From an uncultured Pirellulaceae bacterium (lineage in GTDB: Bacteria > Planctomycetota > Planctomycetia > Pirellulales > Pirellulaceae): a DNA stretch of 42,797 nucleotides. Where the stretch lies: the NCBI GenBank assembly GCA_934278005.1, contig CAKQWG010000005.1:1-42797 (forward strand), read 5' to 3'. A program made the translations under genes and the position numbers. Under the pieces are notes generated by a model. It was not told where the DNA came from and made no database searches. It worked only from the letters and a program-made list of their open reading frames with translations. This document shows, in pieces, positions 7,762 to 15,317 of the stretch; the stretch's first letter is position 1; each line of letters starts with the position of its first letter.

Positions 7762-8442
7762 CTACTTGGGCAGCAGCGCCATGACCGATTCGCTCGGGCG
7801 TGGGATGACGTGCGCGGCGATCAACTTGCCTAGGCCTTCGACTTTGGGTTTGGCTGCATCGACGGCTGCCCGCACGGCAGCCACGTCGCCGCGAATGACG
7901 ATGGTCACGTAGCCTCCGCCCAGTTTCTCCTTGCCAACGACTTCGACTTGAGCAGCTTTGCAAGCTGTGTCGATGGCTTCGAAGACGGCCGTGAAGCCTT
8001 GTGTTTCAATAAAACCTAACGCTTGAATCGGTGCGGAACTCACGTGGGTAGTCTCAGTTTGGGAAGTGGTTTCAGTAGATATGGAAGACGGCGAATCAGT
8101 TGCCGTTGGAAGTTCTTTGACGACGTTCTGTTGGATCAAGGGACTGAATTCGATGGGGCTGCGTATGCCTTGAAAGCCGCCGTCGCTCATGCGTGGGATA
8201 ACGGTGCAGACCGGCTCACCCTGCATCTGCTGGGCGATCGCGTAGCCTGCGTCGATGGCTGCACGGACTGCGTCGATGGGGCCTAAGAGCTTGATACAAG
8301 TTCCTGAGAAATCGTTCAATTCGACTTGCCACAATCGCACACTGGCGGCCTTTTCCATAGCATCCAGTGCCACCATGGCCGGAGTCCAGCCCTTGGTTTC
8401 GAGCACGCCAAAGGCATCGGTTGGAGTTACTGCAATAGGCAA
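7762..8442 (-). CDS. Two-domain bacterial microcompartment shell protein
   Basis: Encodes 226 residues with two BMC domains. Domain 1 (about 8-90) begins AFGVLETKGWTPAMVALDAM and ends near CTVIPRMSD. Domain 2 (about 141-222) is very close to canonical hexamer-forming shell proteins: ALGFIETQGFTAVFEAIDTA, pore region KLGGGYVTIVIRGDV, and AHVIPRPSESVMALLPK. They are joined by a Ser/Thr-rich linker of about 35-45 residues (around 104-140), much longer than in usual tandem (trimer) shell proteins. The start must be TTG at 8442: an in-frame TGA lies three codons upstream and the first ATG is codon 22, inside domain 1. No other compartment genes (pentamers, aldolase, encapsulated enzymes) are in the window. 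It is divergent from putA. Confidence 0.88.
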   Translation of the reverse strand: MPIAVTPTDAFGVLETKGWTPAMVALDAMEKAASVRLWQVELNDFSGTCIKLLGPIDAVRAAIDAGYAIAQQMQGEPVCTVIPRMSDGGFQGIRSPIEFSPLIQQNVVKELPTATDSPSSISTETTSQTETTHVSSAPIQALGFIETQGFTAVFEAIDTACKAAQVEVVGKEKLGGGYVTIVIRGDVAAVRAAVDAAKPKVEGLGKLIAAHVIPRPSESVMALLPK

Positions 8443-8520
8443 TTCGGGATCTCAAGCACAGGGGTTAAAGTTGGCTCAAACGCAAGGTCAGGCTGTTGGG
8501 CTGATCGTTGGGTATTTGGT

Positions 8521-8578
8521 AACCGTGGCTAACGCCAAAGCGGCTGATCAACCGTGGCTAACGCCAAAGCGGCTGATT
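8521..8578. repeat. 29-bp tandem duplication
   Basis: Two adjacent 29-base copies (8521-8549 and 8550-8578), identical except for the last base, both containing GTGGCTAACGCCAAAGCGG. They lie in the BMC/putA divergent region. Confidence 0.93.
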
Positions 8579-8680
8579 GATACATCATGGCTGGCCACAG
8601 CTGGAATTGCTAGACTAGCCAGTGCAATTTCTGTGGTGGCGTGCGCGGAAATAACGGTCGTAGGCAATTGGTCGACGCTG

Positions 8681-8720
8681 CCAGCATGGCTAGGTCAAGC
8701 AGCCAGCATGGCTTGGTCAA
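8681..8720. repeat. 18-bp direct repeat
   Basis: CCAGCATGGCTAGGTCAA (8681-8698) recurs at 8703-8720 with one change (A to T). The 22-base centre-to-centre spacing is two helical turns, which would suit paired regulator binding. That role is inference. Confidence 0.8.
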
Positions 8721-8885
8721 ATCGTGTAGCCTAAATTGTTCCAGATTGCACATGTCAGTCCGGCAGGCCGCCTCTCGCGCGGGGTGAGCCGTAGAGATTG
8801 CGATGGAGTAGGAATAGGCGCGCGCCGCTCTTGTTCCGGTGTCGCGCCAAGAGAATGCTAGAGACTTACAAGGTCACCCAACATC

Positions 8886-11800
8886 ATGGACCTCTCGTAC
8901 ATACGCTCCGCTTTGCACAGTTGCGATGCTCAGGACATGCACAGCGTGGCCCGCGTGGCCGTCCAGTTGGCGCGGCATCTGCAACAACGCGCCAAGCAAC
9001 TGCAGACTCCGGCCGAACGTCGCCAGCAAGCCGAGCTGGACCGAATGGTGCGCTACCCGCGCGACAAAGCCATTTTGACTCAGTTGACAGATCAAGCTTT
9101 TCGAAGCGAGCGCGCGGCCCGTGCTGCAGATCAACTGGTACACATTCTGGACGTGCAGGGCATTCCGCGTTTCTTCAGTCCCCTAGAGCGCACCATGCTG
9201 CGCGGCTTTCAGTCGTTCGGAGAATATCTGCCCGGCGTGGCTGTACCACTGGTAAAAGAAAAGATGCGTCAGGAAACGGCCAACGTTATTCTGCCGGCCG
9301 AGCCAGACATGTTGCGCGAGCACTTGCAAGCGCGTCGCGCTGCTAGCGTGCGGATGAATGTCAATCTTTTGGGTGAGTCGGTTGTGGGCGAGGGCGAGGC
9401 AACGCGGCGTTTGCAGGCGAACTTGAAGCTACTGCAAATGCCGGAGATTGAGTGCATTTCAGTTAAGATATCCACGCTCTATTCGCAGATCGCGACGCTC
9501 GCACACGATGCTACAGTGCGTACGCTATGCGATCGTCTGGAGCAGTTATACCAAGCCGCTCAAACGGTTGCTTTTACGCGCCAAGATGGCACGTGCGTCC
9601 CCAAGTTCGTCTACTTAGATATGGAAGAGTACCGCGATCTGCGTCTGACCGCCGACGTGTTCAGAAACACCCTCGACCGTCCTGGCCTAGAGCAGGTGCG
9701 GGCCGGAATTGCGCTGCAAGCCTACGTGCCCGATAGCTTTCGCGTGCAACAAGAATTGACAGAATGGGCTCACGCTCGCGTGTCTAACGGTAAATCCCCT
9801 ATCACCATCCGCATCGTTAAGGGTGCCAATATGGAGATGGAGCGCGTGGAAGCCTCACTGCGCGGATGGCCTCAAGCGCCTTACAAAACCAAAGTAGAAA
9901 CCGATGCAAATTACAAACGTATGGTCCGCTACGGATTGCAGTCGGCGAATATACAGGTCGTGCGGTTGGGAATCGCCAGTCACAATCTTTTCGATGTGGC
10001 CTTTGCGATTGTGTTGGCGGCTTGTGGTAATCGAGTTCACGATGAGCGGCCGCAGTTCGGTATGGCTCTGCCGCTGGACCACCTGCAGTTTGAGATGCTC
10101 GAAGGCATGGCCAACCATCAGCGGCGGGCACTGCATGAGTTGGTGGACAATCTGCTGCTTTACGCGCCGGCCTGCGAGCAAGCAGACTTCATTCATGCAA
10201 TAGGGTATTTGGTTCGCCGCATGGATGAGAACACTGGCCCGGACAATTTCTTAAGACATGCGTTTAAGATCGAGGTCGATAGCCCAGAGTGGCAGCGCAT
10301 GGAGCGCATCTTCTTCGAGTCGGTCGATCAAATGGAGCGTGTCACCGCGGCTCCACGGCGGGCGCAAAATCGGCGACAACGGCCTCCGCAGCCGGCGGCT
10401 CCCGAGCACTGGAGCCGGTTGGTCAACGAGCCCGACACGGATTTTTCACTGCCGCAAAATTGTAACTGGGCCGAGGACATCGTCGCCCAGTGGTACTCTC
10501 GCTGCGACTCGCGCGCTACGCACGTGCCGCTATCGATCGCTGGCGGTGATATCGACGGTGATATCGACACTGATGTCGGCGATGATATCGGCGATGATGT
10601 CGACGGTAGCCGCGACGGTGGTGGCGAGTTAAGCCAGTCGTACGATCCATCGCGACCAGGTGTAGTGGTAGCTCGAGTTCGGCAAGCTACTGCGGCGCAG
10701 ATCGCTCGAGCTGTCGCGTGCGCTCACGACGATCCAGCTCAGTGGCGACGCATGGATGCTCAGGATCGCTACGAATTGCTCCGGCGAGCAGCCCAGCAGA
10801 TCCGCGTGCGGCGTGCGGATTTAATCGGCGCCGCCATGGCTGAGGGGGGCAAGACGATTGCCGAAAGCGACCCGGAGGTGTCTGAGGCCATCGACTTTGT
10901 CGAATTCTACGCGGCAGCCGCGCTGGAACTACAGCAAGATGTGCGCAGTTGCGCTCGACCCGTGGGAGCGGTGGTGGTCATCAGCCCCTGGAATTTTCCG
11001 ATTGCCATTCCTTGTGGCGGCGTGGCGGCGAGCTTGGCCGCTGGCAATACGGTTATCCTCAAGCCCGCTTCCGATACCGTGTTATCCGCTCGCATACTAT
11101 GCGAATGTTTCTGGCAGGCCGGCGTACCTCGCGAAGCGCTGCAGTTCATCGCATGTAGCGGCAGCCTGGCAAGCCAAGCGCTGCTCAGTTCGCCGCAGCT
11201 AGGCGCAGCAGTTCTGACTGGCGGCACGCAAACCGCTCAGAAGATCCTAGCGCAGTATCCCGAGCTACATCTATTAGCCGAGACCGGCGGCAAGAATGCC
11301 ACGATCGTATCGAGCCTGAGCGATCGTGAGCTGGCGATCAAGAACGTACTGCATTCGGCTTTTTCACACGCAGGGCAGAAGTGCAGCGCGACCAGCTTGC
11401 TGCTGCTCGAAGACGAGGTCTATCACGATGCGGGTTTCCGCGCGAGCTTGATCGATGGGATTCAAAGCTTAACCGTCGGTTCCGCTTGGGATTTGAAGAC
11501 CAAAATGGGACCGCTCATCCGAGTGCCCAGCGGCGCGCTGCTGCGCGGAATGACTCAGTTGGAAGCAGGGGAAACCTGGGGTCTGAAGCCGCAGCAAATA
11601 GGTGAAAATCCCCATCTGTACTCACCGGGTGTCAAGTGGGACGTGCCCGTCGGTGGCTTCACGCATTCCACCGAACTGTTCGGTCCGCTACTAGCTGTGC
11701 TCCCGTATCGCCATCTGCATGAGGCTATCGATATGGTCCACCGCACCGGCTACGGCCTGACCAGTGGTCTAGAGAGCTTGGATGACCGCGAGCAGCAAGA

Positions 11801-12698
11801 GTGGGTTGCTCGCGTGCAAGCGGGCAATCTTTATGTGAATCGATCGACCACGGGCGCAGTCGTACTGCGGCAGCCTTTTGGCGGTGCAGGCAAGAGTGCC
11901 TTTGGGCCAGGCATCAAAGCGGGTGGGCCCAACTATGTCGTACCACTGATGCACTTCGCGACGCTCGACGAGCCTCCTGTGAGTGAAGCCGCTTTTGAAC
12001 TTTCGTCCGCCAGCGATGCGCCAAGCGAGGGACCGCAGGCACCCGAACTGGAGCCGCTGTCGGACTTCTATCAACAACTGCACGGGCAGGGTGGTCGCGC
12101 GGTAAAGCACCTACGCCGGCAACTGGACGACGGCGATTGGCAGAAGCTGCTCGCAACCATTGTGGACTACGATCGCTTTGCCATCACGGAAATTCGTCCT
12201 GCCCACGACACGCTGCGCTTGCTGGGCCAAGACAATCTGCGGCGTTATCTGCCGATGACACATATCCGCATTCGCGTCTGTCCGCAGGACACGTGGTTAG
12301 ATGTAACGGCTCGCGCAGTCGCTGTCGTAGCAGTAGGAGGTCGAGCCACGTTGAGCTTTGCGAACGAAGTGCCCGAGCAGATGATCGATGTGTTTGACGA
12401 GTTGACTCAGGGGTGGGCCGGCGATATGGAGCTTGTTCAAGAGTCGGACGAGGATCTCGCACAGGCGATCGGTGCAGGGCAGGTCGATCGCGTGCGCTAT
12501 GCGCGGCCAGGCCAAGTGTGTGCGCTGGTCCGGCAGGCAGCCACGCAGCAGTTTGTGTATGTGGCCGAGACGCCGGTCAGTCCATTGGGACGCATTGAAT
12601 TGTTGTGGTATGTCCGCGAGCAAAGCGTGTGCATCGACTACCATCGCTACGGCAATCTCGGCTTCCGCGCCGAGGAGCCGCGAGCTGCTATTTTGTGA
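8886..12698 (+). CDS. putA: Bifunctional proline dehydrogenase / delta-1-pyrroline-5-carboxylate dehydrogenase
   Basis: Encodes 1270 residues that oxidise proline to P5C and then to glutamate. The FAD-dependent proline dehydrogenase barrel (about 75-480) has VYLDMEEYRDLRLT, RIVKGANMEMERVEASLRGW and the substrate-site segment RRMDENTGPDNF. A disordered Asp/Gly linker (about 550-580) comes from short DNA repeats. The aldehyde dehydrogenase domain (about 600-1050) has SPWNFPIAIPCGG, LAETGGKN with the general-base Glu, and HAGQKCSATS with catalytic C833. About 200 C-terminal residues resemble the ALDH-like extension of long PutA proteins. No N-terminal DNA-binding domain is evident, so it is probably not a self-repressor. 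ATG at 8886 has only AAGG about 12 bases upstream. It is divergent from the BMC gene. Confidence 0.95.
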   Translation: MDLSYIRSALHSCDAQDMHSVARVAVQLARHLQQRAKQLQTPAERRQQAELDRMVRYPRDKAILTQLTDQAFRSERAARAADQLVHILDVQGIPRFFSPLERTMLRGFQSFGEYLPGVAVPLVKEKMRQETANVILPAEPDMLREHLQARRAASVRMNVNLLGESVVGEGEATRRLQANLKLLQMPEIECISVKISTLYSQIATLAHDATVRTLCDRLEQLYQAAQTVAFTRQDGTCVPKFVYLDMEEYRDLRLTADVFRNTLDRPGLEQVRAGIALQAYVPDSFRVQQELTEWAHARVSNGKSPITIRIVKGANMEMERVEASLRGWPQAPYKTKVETDANYKRMVRYGLQSANIQVVRLGIASHNLFDVAFAIVLAACGNRVHDERPQFGMALPLDHLQFEMLEGMANHQRRALHELVDNLLLYAPACEQADFIHAIGYLVRRMDENTGPDNFLRHAFKIEVDSPEWQRMERIFFESVDQMERVTAAPRRAQNRRQRPPQPAAPEHWSRLVNEPDTDFSLPQNCNWAEDIVAQWYSRCDSRATHVPLSIAGGDIDGDIDTDVGDDIGDDVDGSRDGGGELSQSYDPSRPGVVVARVRQATAAQIARAVACAHDDPAQWRRMDAQDRYELLRRAAQQIRVRRADLIGAAMAEGGKTIAESDPEVSEAIDFVEFYAAAALELQQDVRSCARPVGAVVVISPWNFPIAIPCGGVAASLAAGNTVILKPASDTVLSARILCECFWQAGVPREALQFIACSGSLASQALLSSPQLGAAVLTGGTQTAQKILAQYPELHLLAETGGKNATIVSSLSDRELAIKNVLHSAFSHAGQKCSATSLLLLEDEVYHDAGFRASLIDGIQSLTVGSAWDLKTKMGPLIRVPSGALLRGMTQLEAGETWGLKPQQIGENPHLYSPGVKWDVPVGGFTHSTELFGPLLAVLPYRHLHEAIDMVHRTGYGLTSGLESLDDREQQEWVARVQAGNLYVNRSTTGAVVLRQPFGGAGKSAFGPGIKAGGPNYVVPLMHFATLDEPPVSEAAFELSSASDAPSEGPQAPELEPLSDFYQQLHGQGGRAVKHLRRQLDDGDWQKLLATIVDYDRFAITEIRPAHDTLRLLGQDNLRRYLPMTHIRIRVCPQDTWLDVTARAVAVVAVGGRATLSFANEVPEQMIDVFDELTQGWAGDMELVQESDEDLAQAIGAGQVDRVRYARPGQVCALVRQAATQQFVYVAETPVSPLGRIELLWYVREQSVCIDYHRYGNLGFRAEEPRAAIL
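10544..10608. repeat. Degenerate GAT/GTC-type repeat in putA linker
   Basis: Imperfect 6- to 15-base units built on GATATCGAC and GATGTCGGC encode alternating Asp, Gly, Ile and Val residues between the two enzyme domains. The length is compatible with the frame, and the segment is likely a flexible acidic tether. Confidence 0.75.
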
Positions 12699-12747
12699 GC
12701 ACTGCTTGGTAACTGCTCCACAAAGGTTAAATGATGCATCTGATCCG

Positions 12748-13545
12748 TTAGTCAGCCAGCAGACGCTGAAACCAAGCGGCGGTGGAGGCGGTAACAAATT
12801 CGATATCGGCGGGATTTCGCATGAGCAGGTGATCGGCGCCGGGCAGGCAGATGAGGCTGGTCGGCGACGGATCAGGGTCGTGGCCGCTGCGCTGAGTCAG
12901 CAACGCAAATAGACGGAGGACATGCTCGAAGCCGAGCGTCTGGTCGACGGGGCTATGGAATAACAGGACGGGTTTCGTGGTCTGCCGCAGCATGGCATGC
13001 AGGTTGAAACTGCGAAAGTCGGCTAGCATGTGATCGTAAATATGGAAGTCCTGGCCGCCGATGCTGACGCTGCCGCTTCCCTGAGTGGCAATTTGGGGAT
13101 TCATTCGCTCAAGCAGATCGGCCAAATGAGCTGTGTCGCTGGGGGCTGCTACAGCGACGACACCGCGGACGCTGTCGACCACTTGGGCTAGCGACAAACT
13201 GCAGGCTCCGCCAAAACTATGACCGATCAGAAAATCGGGAGCCGCATAGGTCTGCGACATGAAGGCACAAGCCGCTAACAAGTCCTGGCGATTGCTGGTG
13301 AAGTTGGTATGCGAGAAATCCCCACGGCTGCCCCCCAGCCCGGTCATATCGTAGCGCAGCACGAGGAAGCCCGCGGCCGCCAGGCCACGCGAAATGCGCA
13401 CGATCGCCTTGAGGTCCTTATTGCACGTAAAGCAGTGCGTGAAGATAGCGGTGCCCAGCGGCTGGGTATCGGGGACATCGACGATACCGGCCAGTTCGAA
13501 GCCACTGCCACCGTTAAATGTTACGCGCTCACTTCGACGGATCAT
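12748..13545 (-). CDS. Alpha/beta hydrolase
   Basis: Encodes a 265-residue serine-hydrolase-fold protein of the type often fused to or paired with OsmC domains. Visible motifs are FTHCFTCNKDL (oxyanion region), RYDMTGLGGSRGDF, the nucleophile elbow GHSFGGACS, an acid in HSPVDQTLG and the catalytic His in LPGADHLL. The ATG (13545-13543) overlaps the MazG-like gene's stop as TGATG; the longer open frame upstream is the MazG-like gene in another frame. No signal peptide, so probably cytoplasmic. Substrate unknown. It is convergent with putA across 49 bases. Confidence 0.85.
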   Translation of the reverse strand: MIRRSERVTFNGGSGFELAGIVDVPDTQPLGTAIFTHCFTCNKDLKAIVRISRGLAAAGFLVLRYDMTGLGGSRGDFSHTNFTSNRQDLLAACAFMSQTYAAPDFLIGHSFGGACSLSLAQVVDSVRGVVAVAAPSDTAHLADLLERMNPQIATQGSGSVSIGGQDFHIYDHMLADFRSFNLHAMLRQTTKPVLLFHSPVDQTLGFEHVLRLFALLTQRSGHDPDPSPTSLICLPGADHLLMRNPADIEFVTASTAAWFQRLLAD

Positions 13546-13880
13546 CAGGGCTTCTCTTGCATGGGGCAGGTGCAGACCAGCCGTCCACAGCCCGGACAGC
13601 CGCTGCCGTATTTGTCGGTAATGGCTTGTCCCAAATCGATCCCTGCTACGTTGGCGATGGTGGCGAGCCAAGCGAGCACATCGGCAAATTCCGCGGCGAG
13701 CTCTTCGCGCGAACCCTGTCGCAGTGCAGAAGCCAGCTCGCCGACCTCCTCCATGAGCCACATGAAGGTACCATCTACGCCGCGCTGGACATCTTTTTCA
13801 TAGTACATGTCGCGAATTTTGGCTTGAAAATCGGTCAGCGATACGTCGCCCACCGGGCCAGGAGTAACAGGGGTGCTCAT
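13545..13880 (-). CDS. MazG-like nucleotide pyrophosphohydrolase
   Basis: Encodes 111 residues with the four-helix MazG core: MWLMEEVGELASAL supplies the EExxE-type metal site and AAEFADVLAWLATIANV the second metal-binding helix (ExxD). The family hydrolyses (d)NTPs to monophosphates and pyrophosphate, often to remove damaged nucleotides. The C-terminus, CPGCGRLVCTCP, has four closely spaced cysteines and looks like a small metal-binding knuckle added to the core. It is first in a two-gene unit with the alpha/beta hydrolase, coupled through TGATG. Confidence 0.85.
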   Translation of the reverse strand: MSTPVTPGPVGDVSLTDFQAKIRDMYYEKDVQRGVDGTFMWLMEEVGELASALRQGSREELAAEFADVLAWLATIANVAGIDLGQAITDKYGSGCPGCGRLVCTCPMQEKP

Positions 13881-14008
13881 TAAATCAGCTTAGCAATCAC
13901 AGGAGGAGGTGTTTCGGTTGTAAAACGCAGTGCGCTCGCCCGCAGTATTGTAGCTCGCCGGCCGCTGAGCATCAGGCTCAAACGCACGCAGTGACATTGA
14001 GCGGCCCG

Positions 14009-14028
14009 CTAGCCCGACGCGCTAGCGT
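14009..14028 (-). repeat. Inverted copy of the GCTAGCGCG repeat
   Basis: Read on the minus strand this is ACGCTAGCGCGTCGGGCTAG, matching the direct units at 14161-14244 (ACGCTAGCGCGTGAGGCTAG) with two changes. Together they form a large inverted arrangement. Confidence 0.75.
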
Positions 14029-14160
14029 GGGGTCCCGTCGCACATCACCGTCCGCTGCAAAACATCACCGCAAATGTGAACTGGTTTTCAGTTTTAGCAG
14101 TGTCGCGTTGGATCATCGAATCGTGCGGCAGGGCGTGCGTCTGTGGGCCGTACGTTAGGA

Positions 14161-14244
14161 GCCCTACGCTAGCGCGTGAGGCTAGGGGGCCCTAGGCTAG
14201 CGCGTGAGGCTAGAGGGCCCTACGCTAGCGCGTTAGGCTAGCAA
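14161..14244. repeat. Three 28-bp tandem copies of a palindromic intergenic repeat
   Basis: Three contiguous 28-base units (14161-14188, 14189-14216, 14217-14244) start GCCCTA(C/G)GCTAGCGCGT and end GAGGCTAG or TAGGCTAG plus purines. Each carries the self-complementary core GCTAGC. The array ends just past the kdsB stop. I recall similar GCTAGCGCG elements as abundant in Pirellulaceae genomes (not checked). There are no spacers, so it is not a CRISPR. Confidence 0.85.
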
Positions 14245-14252
14245 GGGATGCG

Positions 14253-15107
14253 TTAGCCGGCGCGGCGAATGGAAAGCGATTGCCGCTGGACAAAATTGCG
14301 GTAGTCAGCCGGGGTGTCGATCCCTTTAGGGGCGTGCTCGATGAGCCCCACCAAAACTTCACAGCCGGCTTGTAAGAAACGCAATTGTTCCAACTTTTCA
14401 ATTTGCTCTAGCGGACTGGCTGGCAAGGAGTTCAACTGCATCAGAAATTCGCGGCGATAGGCGTACAATCCAATGTGCTGCAGAAACACCGGTGGGTTGC
14501 TCTGCAATAGAGTTGCATCCCAACTGCGAGCGTGCGGGATTGGGCTGCGGCTGAAGTACAGGGCCCGCTGCTGTGCATCGCGTACCACCTTGACACAGGC
14601 GGGGTCTTCCAATCGTTCGCGTTGGCGGATCGGGGCGGCGAGCGTTGCGACTTGAGCTTCGGGACGGCTCTCCAGCAGTTCGGTAACTAGATCGATCGCC
14701 TCTGCGGAAATCTCCGGCTCGTCGCCTTGCACGTTGACGAAGATGTCGACACCGGGTGTCTGGGCAGCCACGGCGGCTACTCGATCCGTGCCGCTTTGCA
14801 AATTGACGTCCGTCATTACGCACTGGCCGCCAAAGGCATGCACTTCCTGCAGCAGCCGTTCGCAATCGACGGCGACGATAATACCGGCCGGGCGGACGGC
14901 CGCGGAAGCCGCTTCAAAAGTATGTTGGAGCACGGTCTTACCGGTCTCGCGCAGCAACAGCTTTTCGGGCAAACGCGTCGAAGCCAAACGGGCTGGGATG
15001 ACAATGCGGCTGGTCGTGCGCGGGCGGCCTGTAACAAAGCGGTCGGCGTATAAAGAGCCGATGCCGCCAAGGCCAAGTGGAGCCAAACTGGGTGAGGTAG
15101 TAGACAT
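14253..15107 (-). CDS. kdsB: 3-deoxy-manno-octulosonate cytidylyltransferase (CMP-Kdo synthetase)
   Basis: Encodes 284 residues. It activates Kdo with CTP to CMP-Kdo for lipid A inner-core assembly, in the cytoplasm. Motifs are the nucleotide-binding RIVIPARLASTRLPEKLLL, QHTFEAA, QSGTDRVA, VNVQGDEPEI and, near the end, EQIEKLEQLRFL followed by GIDTPADY. The ATG at 15107 leaves about 34 extra residues before the conserved RIVIPAR, so a later non-ATG start is possible; the open frame also runs upstream, but that part lacks coding character. It implies an LPS-type outer membrane. No other Kdo genes adjoin it. Confidence 0.92.
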   Translation of the reverse strand: MSTTSPSLAPLGLGGIGSLYADRFVTGRPRTTSRIVIPARLASTRLPEKLLLRETGKTVLQHTFEAASAAVRPAGIIVAVDCERLLQEVHAFGGQCVMTDVNLQSGTDRVAAVAAQTPGVDIFVNVQGDEPEISAEAIDLVTELLESRPEAQVATLAAPIRQRERLEDPACVKVVRDAQQRALYFSRSPIPHARSWDATLLQSNPPVFLQHIGLYAYRREFLMQLNSLPASPLEQIEKLEQLRFLQAGCEVLVGLIEHAPKGIDTPADYRNFVQRQSLSIRRAG

Positions 15108-15317
15108 TGGAACGCATCCATGCGGCTGGAGTGGGAGGTAGGCGCGATCTGAGTGAGCTTGTAGCACAGTCGCCTGCGACGCTACAAGCCCGACCTGCGC
15201 GCAGCCCTCGGTCCCTTGGTCTAAATACCGCTGCCCTACCATTTTGCCAGCACTGGCACGCCTGCATTTAGCGCAGCGAGGGGCATGTTTGGCCATGATC
15301 GATAGAAAATAGCAGCC
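15108..15317. other. Spacer with strong hairpin upstream of kdsB
   Basis: A nine-base perfect stem GCTTGTAGC (15157-15165)/GCTACAAGC (15181-15189) encloses an inner GTCG/CGAC stem (15169-15172/15177-15180) with loop CCTG. It lies between the toroid gene's stop and the kdsB start, both on the minus strand. No T-run follows, so it may be a repeat-type element or mRNA structure rather than a classical terminator. Confidence 0.55.

Larger units (their letters stand above)
8443..8885. promoter_or_regulatory. Divergent BMC/putA intergenic region
   Basis: A 443-base gap with no convincing gene. It contains a perfect 28-base tandem duplication, an 18-base near-perfect direct repeat, and an inverted repeat AATTGC (8605-8610)/GCAATT (8624-8629) around CTAGACTAG that could be an operator. 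Promoters for both flanking genes must lie here. Assignment of any site to a regulator is inference. Confidence 0.45.
13881..14252. other. Repeat-rich spacer without genes
   Basis: These 372 bases hold no convincing coding frame. They contain the GCTAGCGCG repeat family in both orientations (next two entries) and a GC-rich stretch between them. The mazG-like promoter should lie near 13881-13960. Confidence 0.6.

Noticed and set aside
8798..9346. 182-codon ORF overlapping the start of putA
   Set aside because: Low-quality composition and full overlap with the conserved PutA N-terminal region.
14161..14244. Three 28-base repeats as a CRISPR array
   Set aside because: Units are contiguous with no spacers and no cas genes are present; they fit a tandem palindromic intergenic repeat.
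15108..15296. Longer KdsB start at 15296
   Set aside because: The added 63 residues include a translated hairpin region and no family similarity; ATG 15107 is sufficient.
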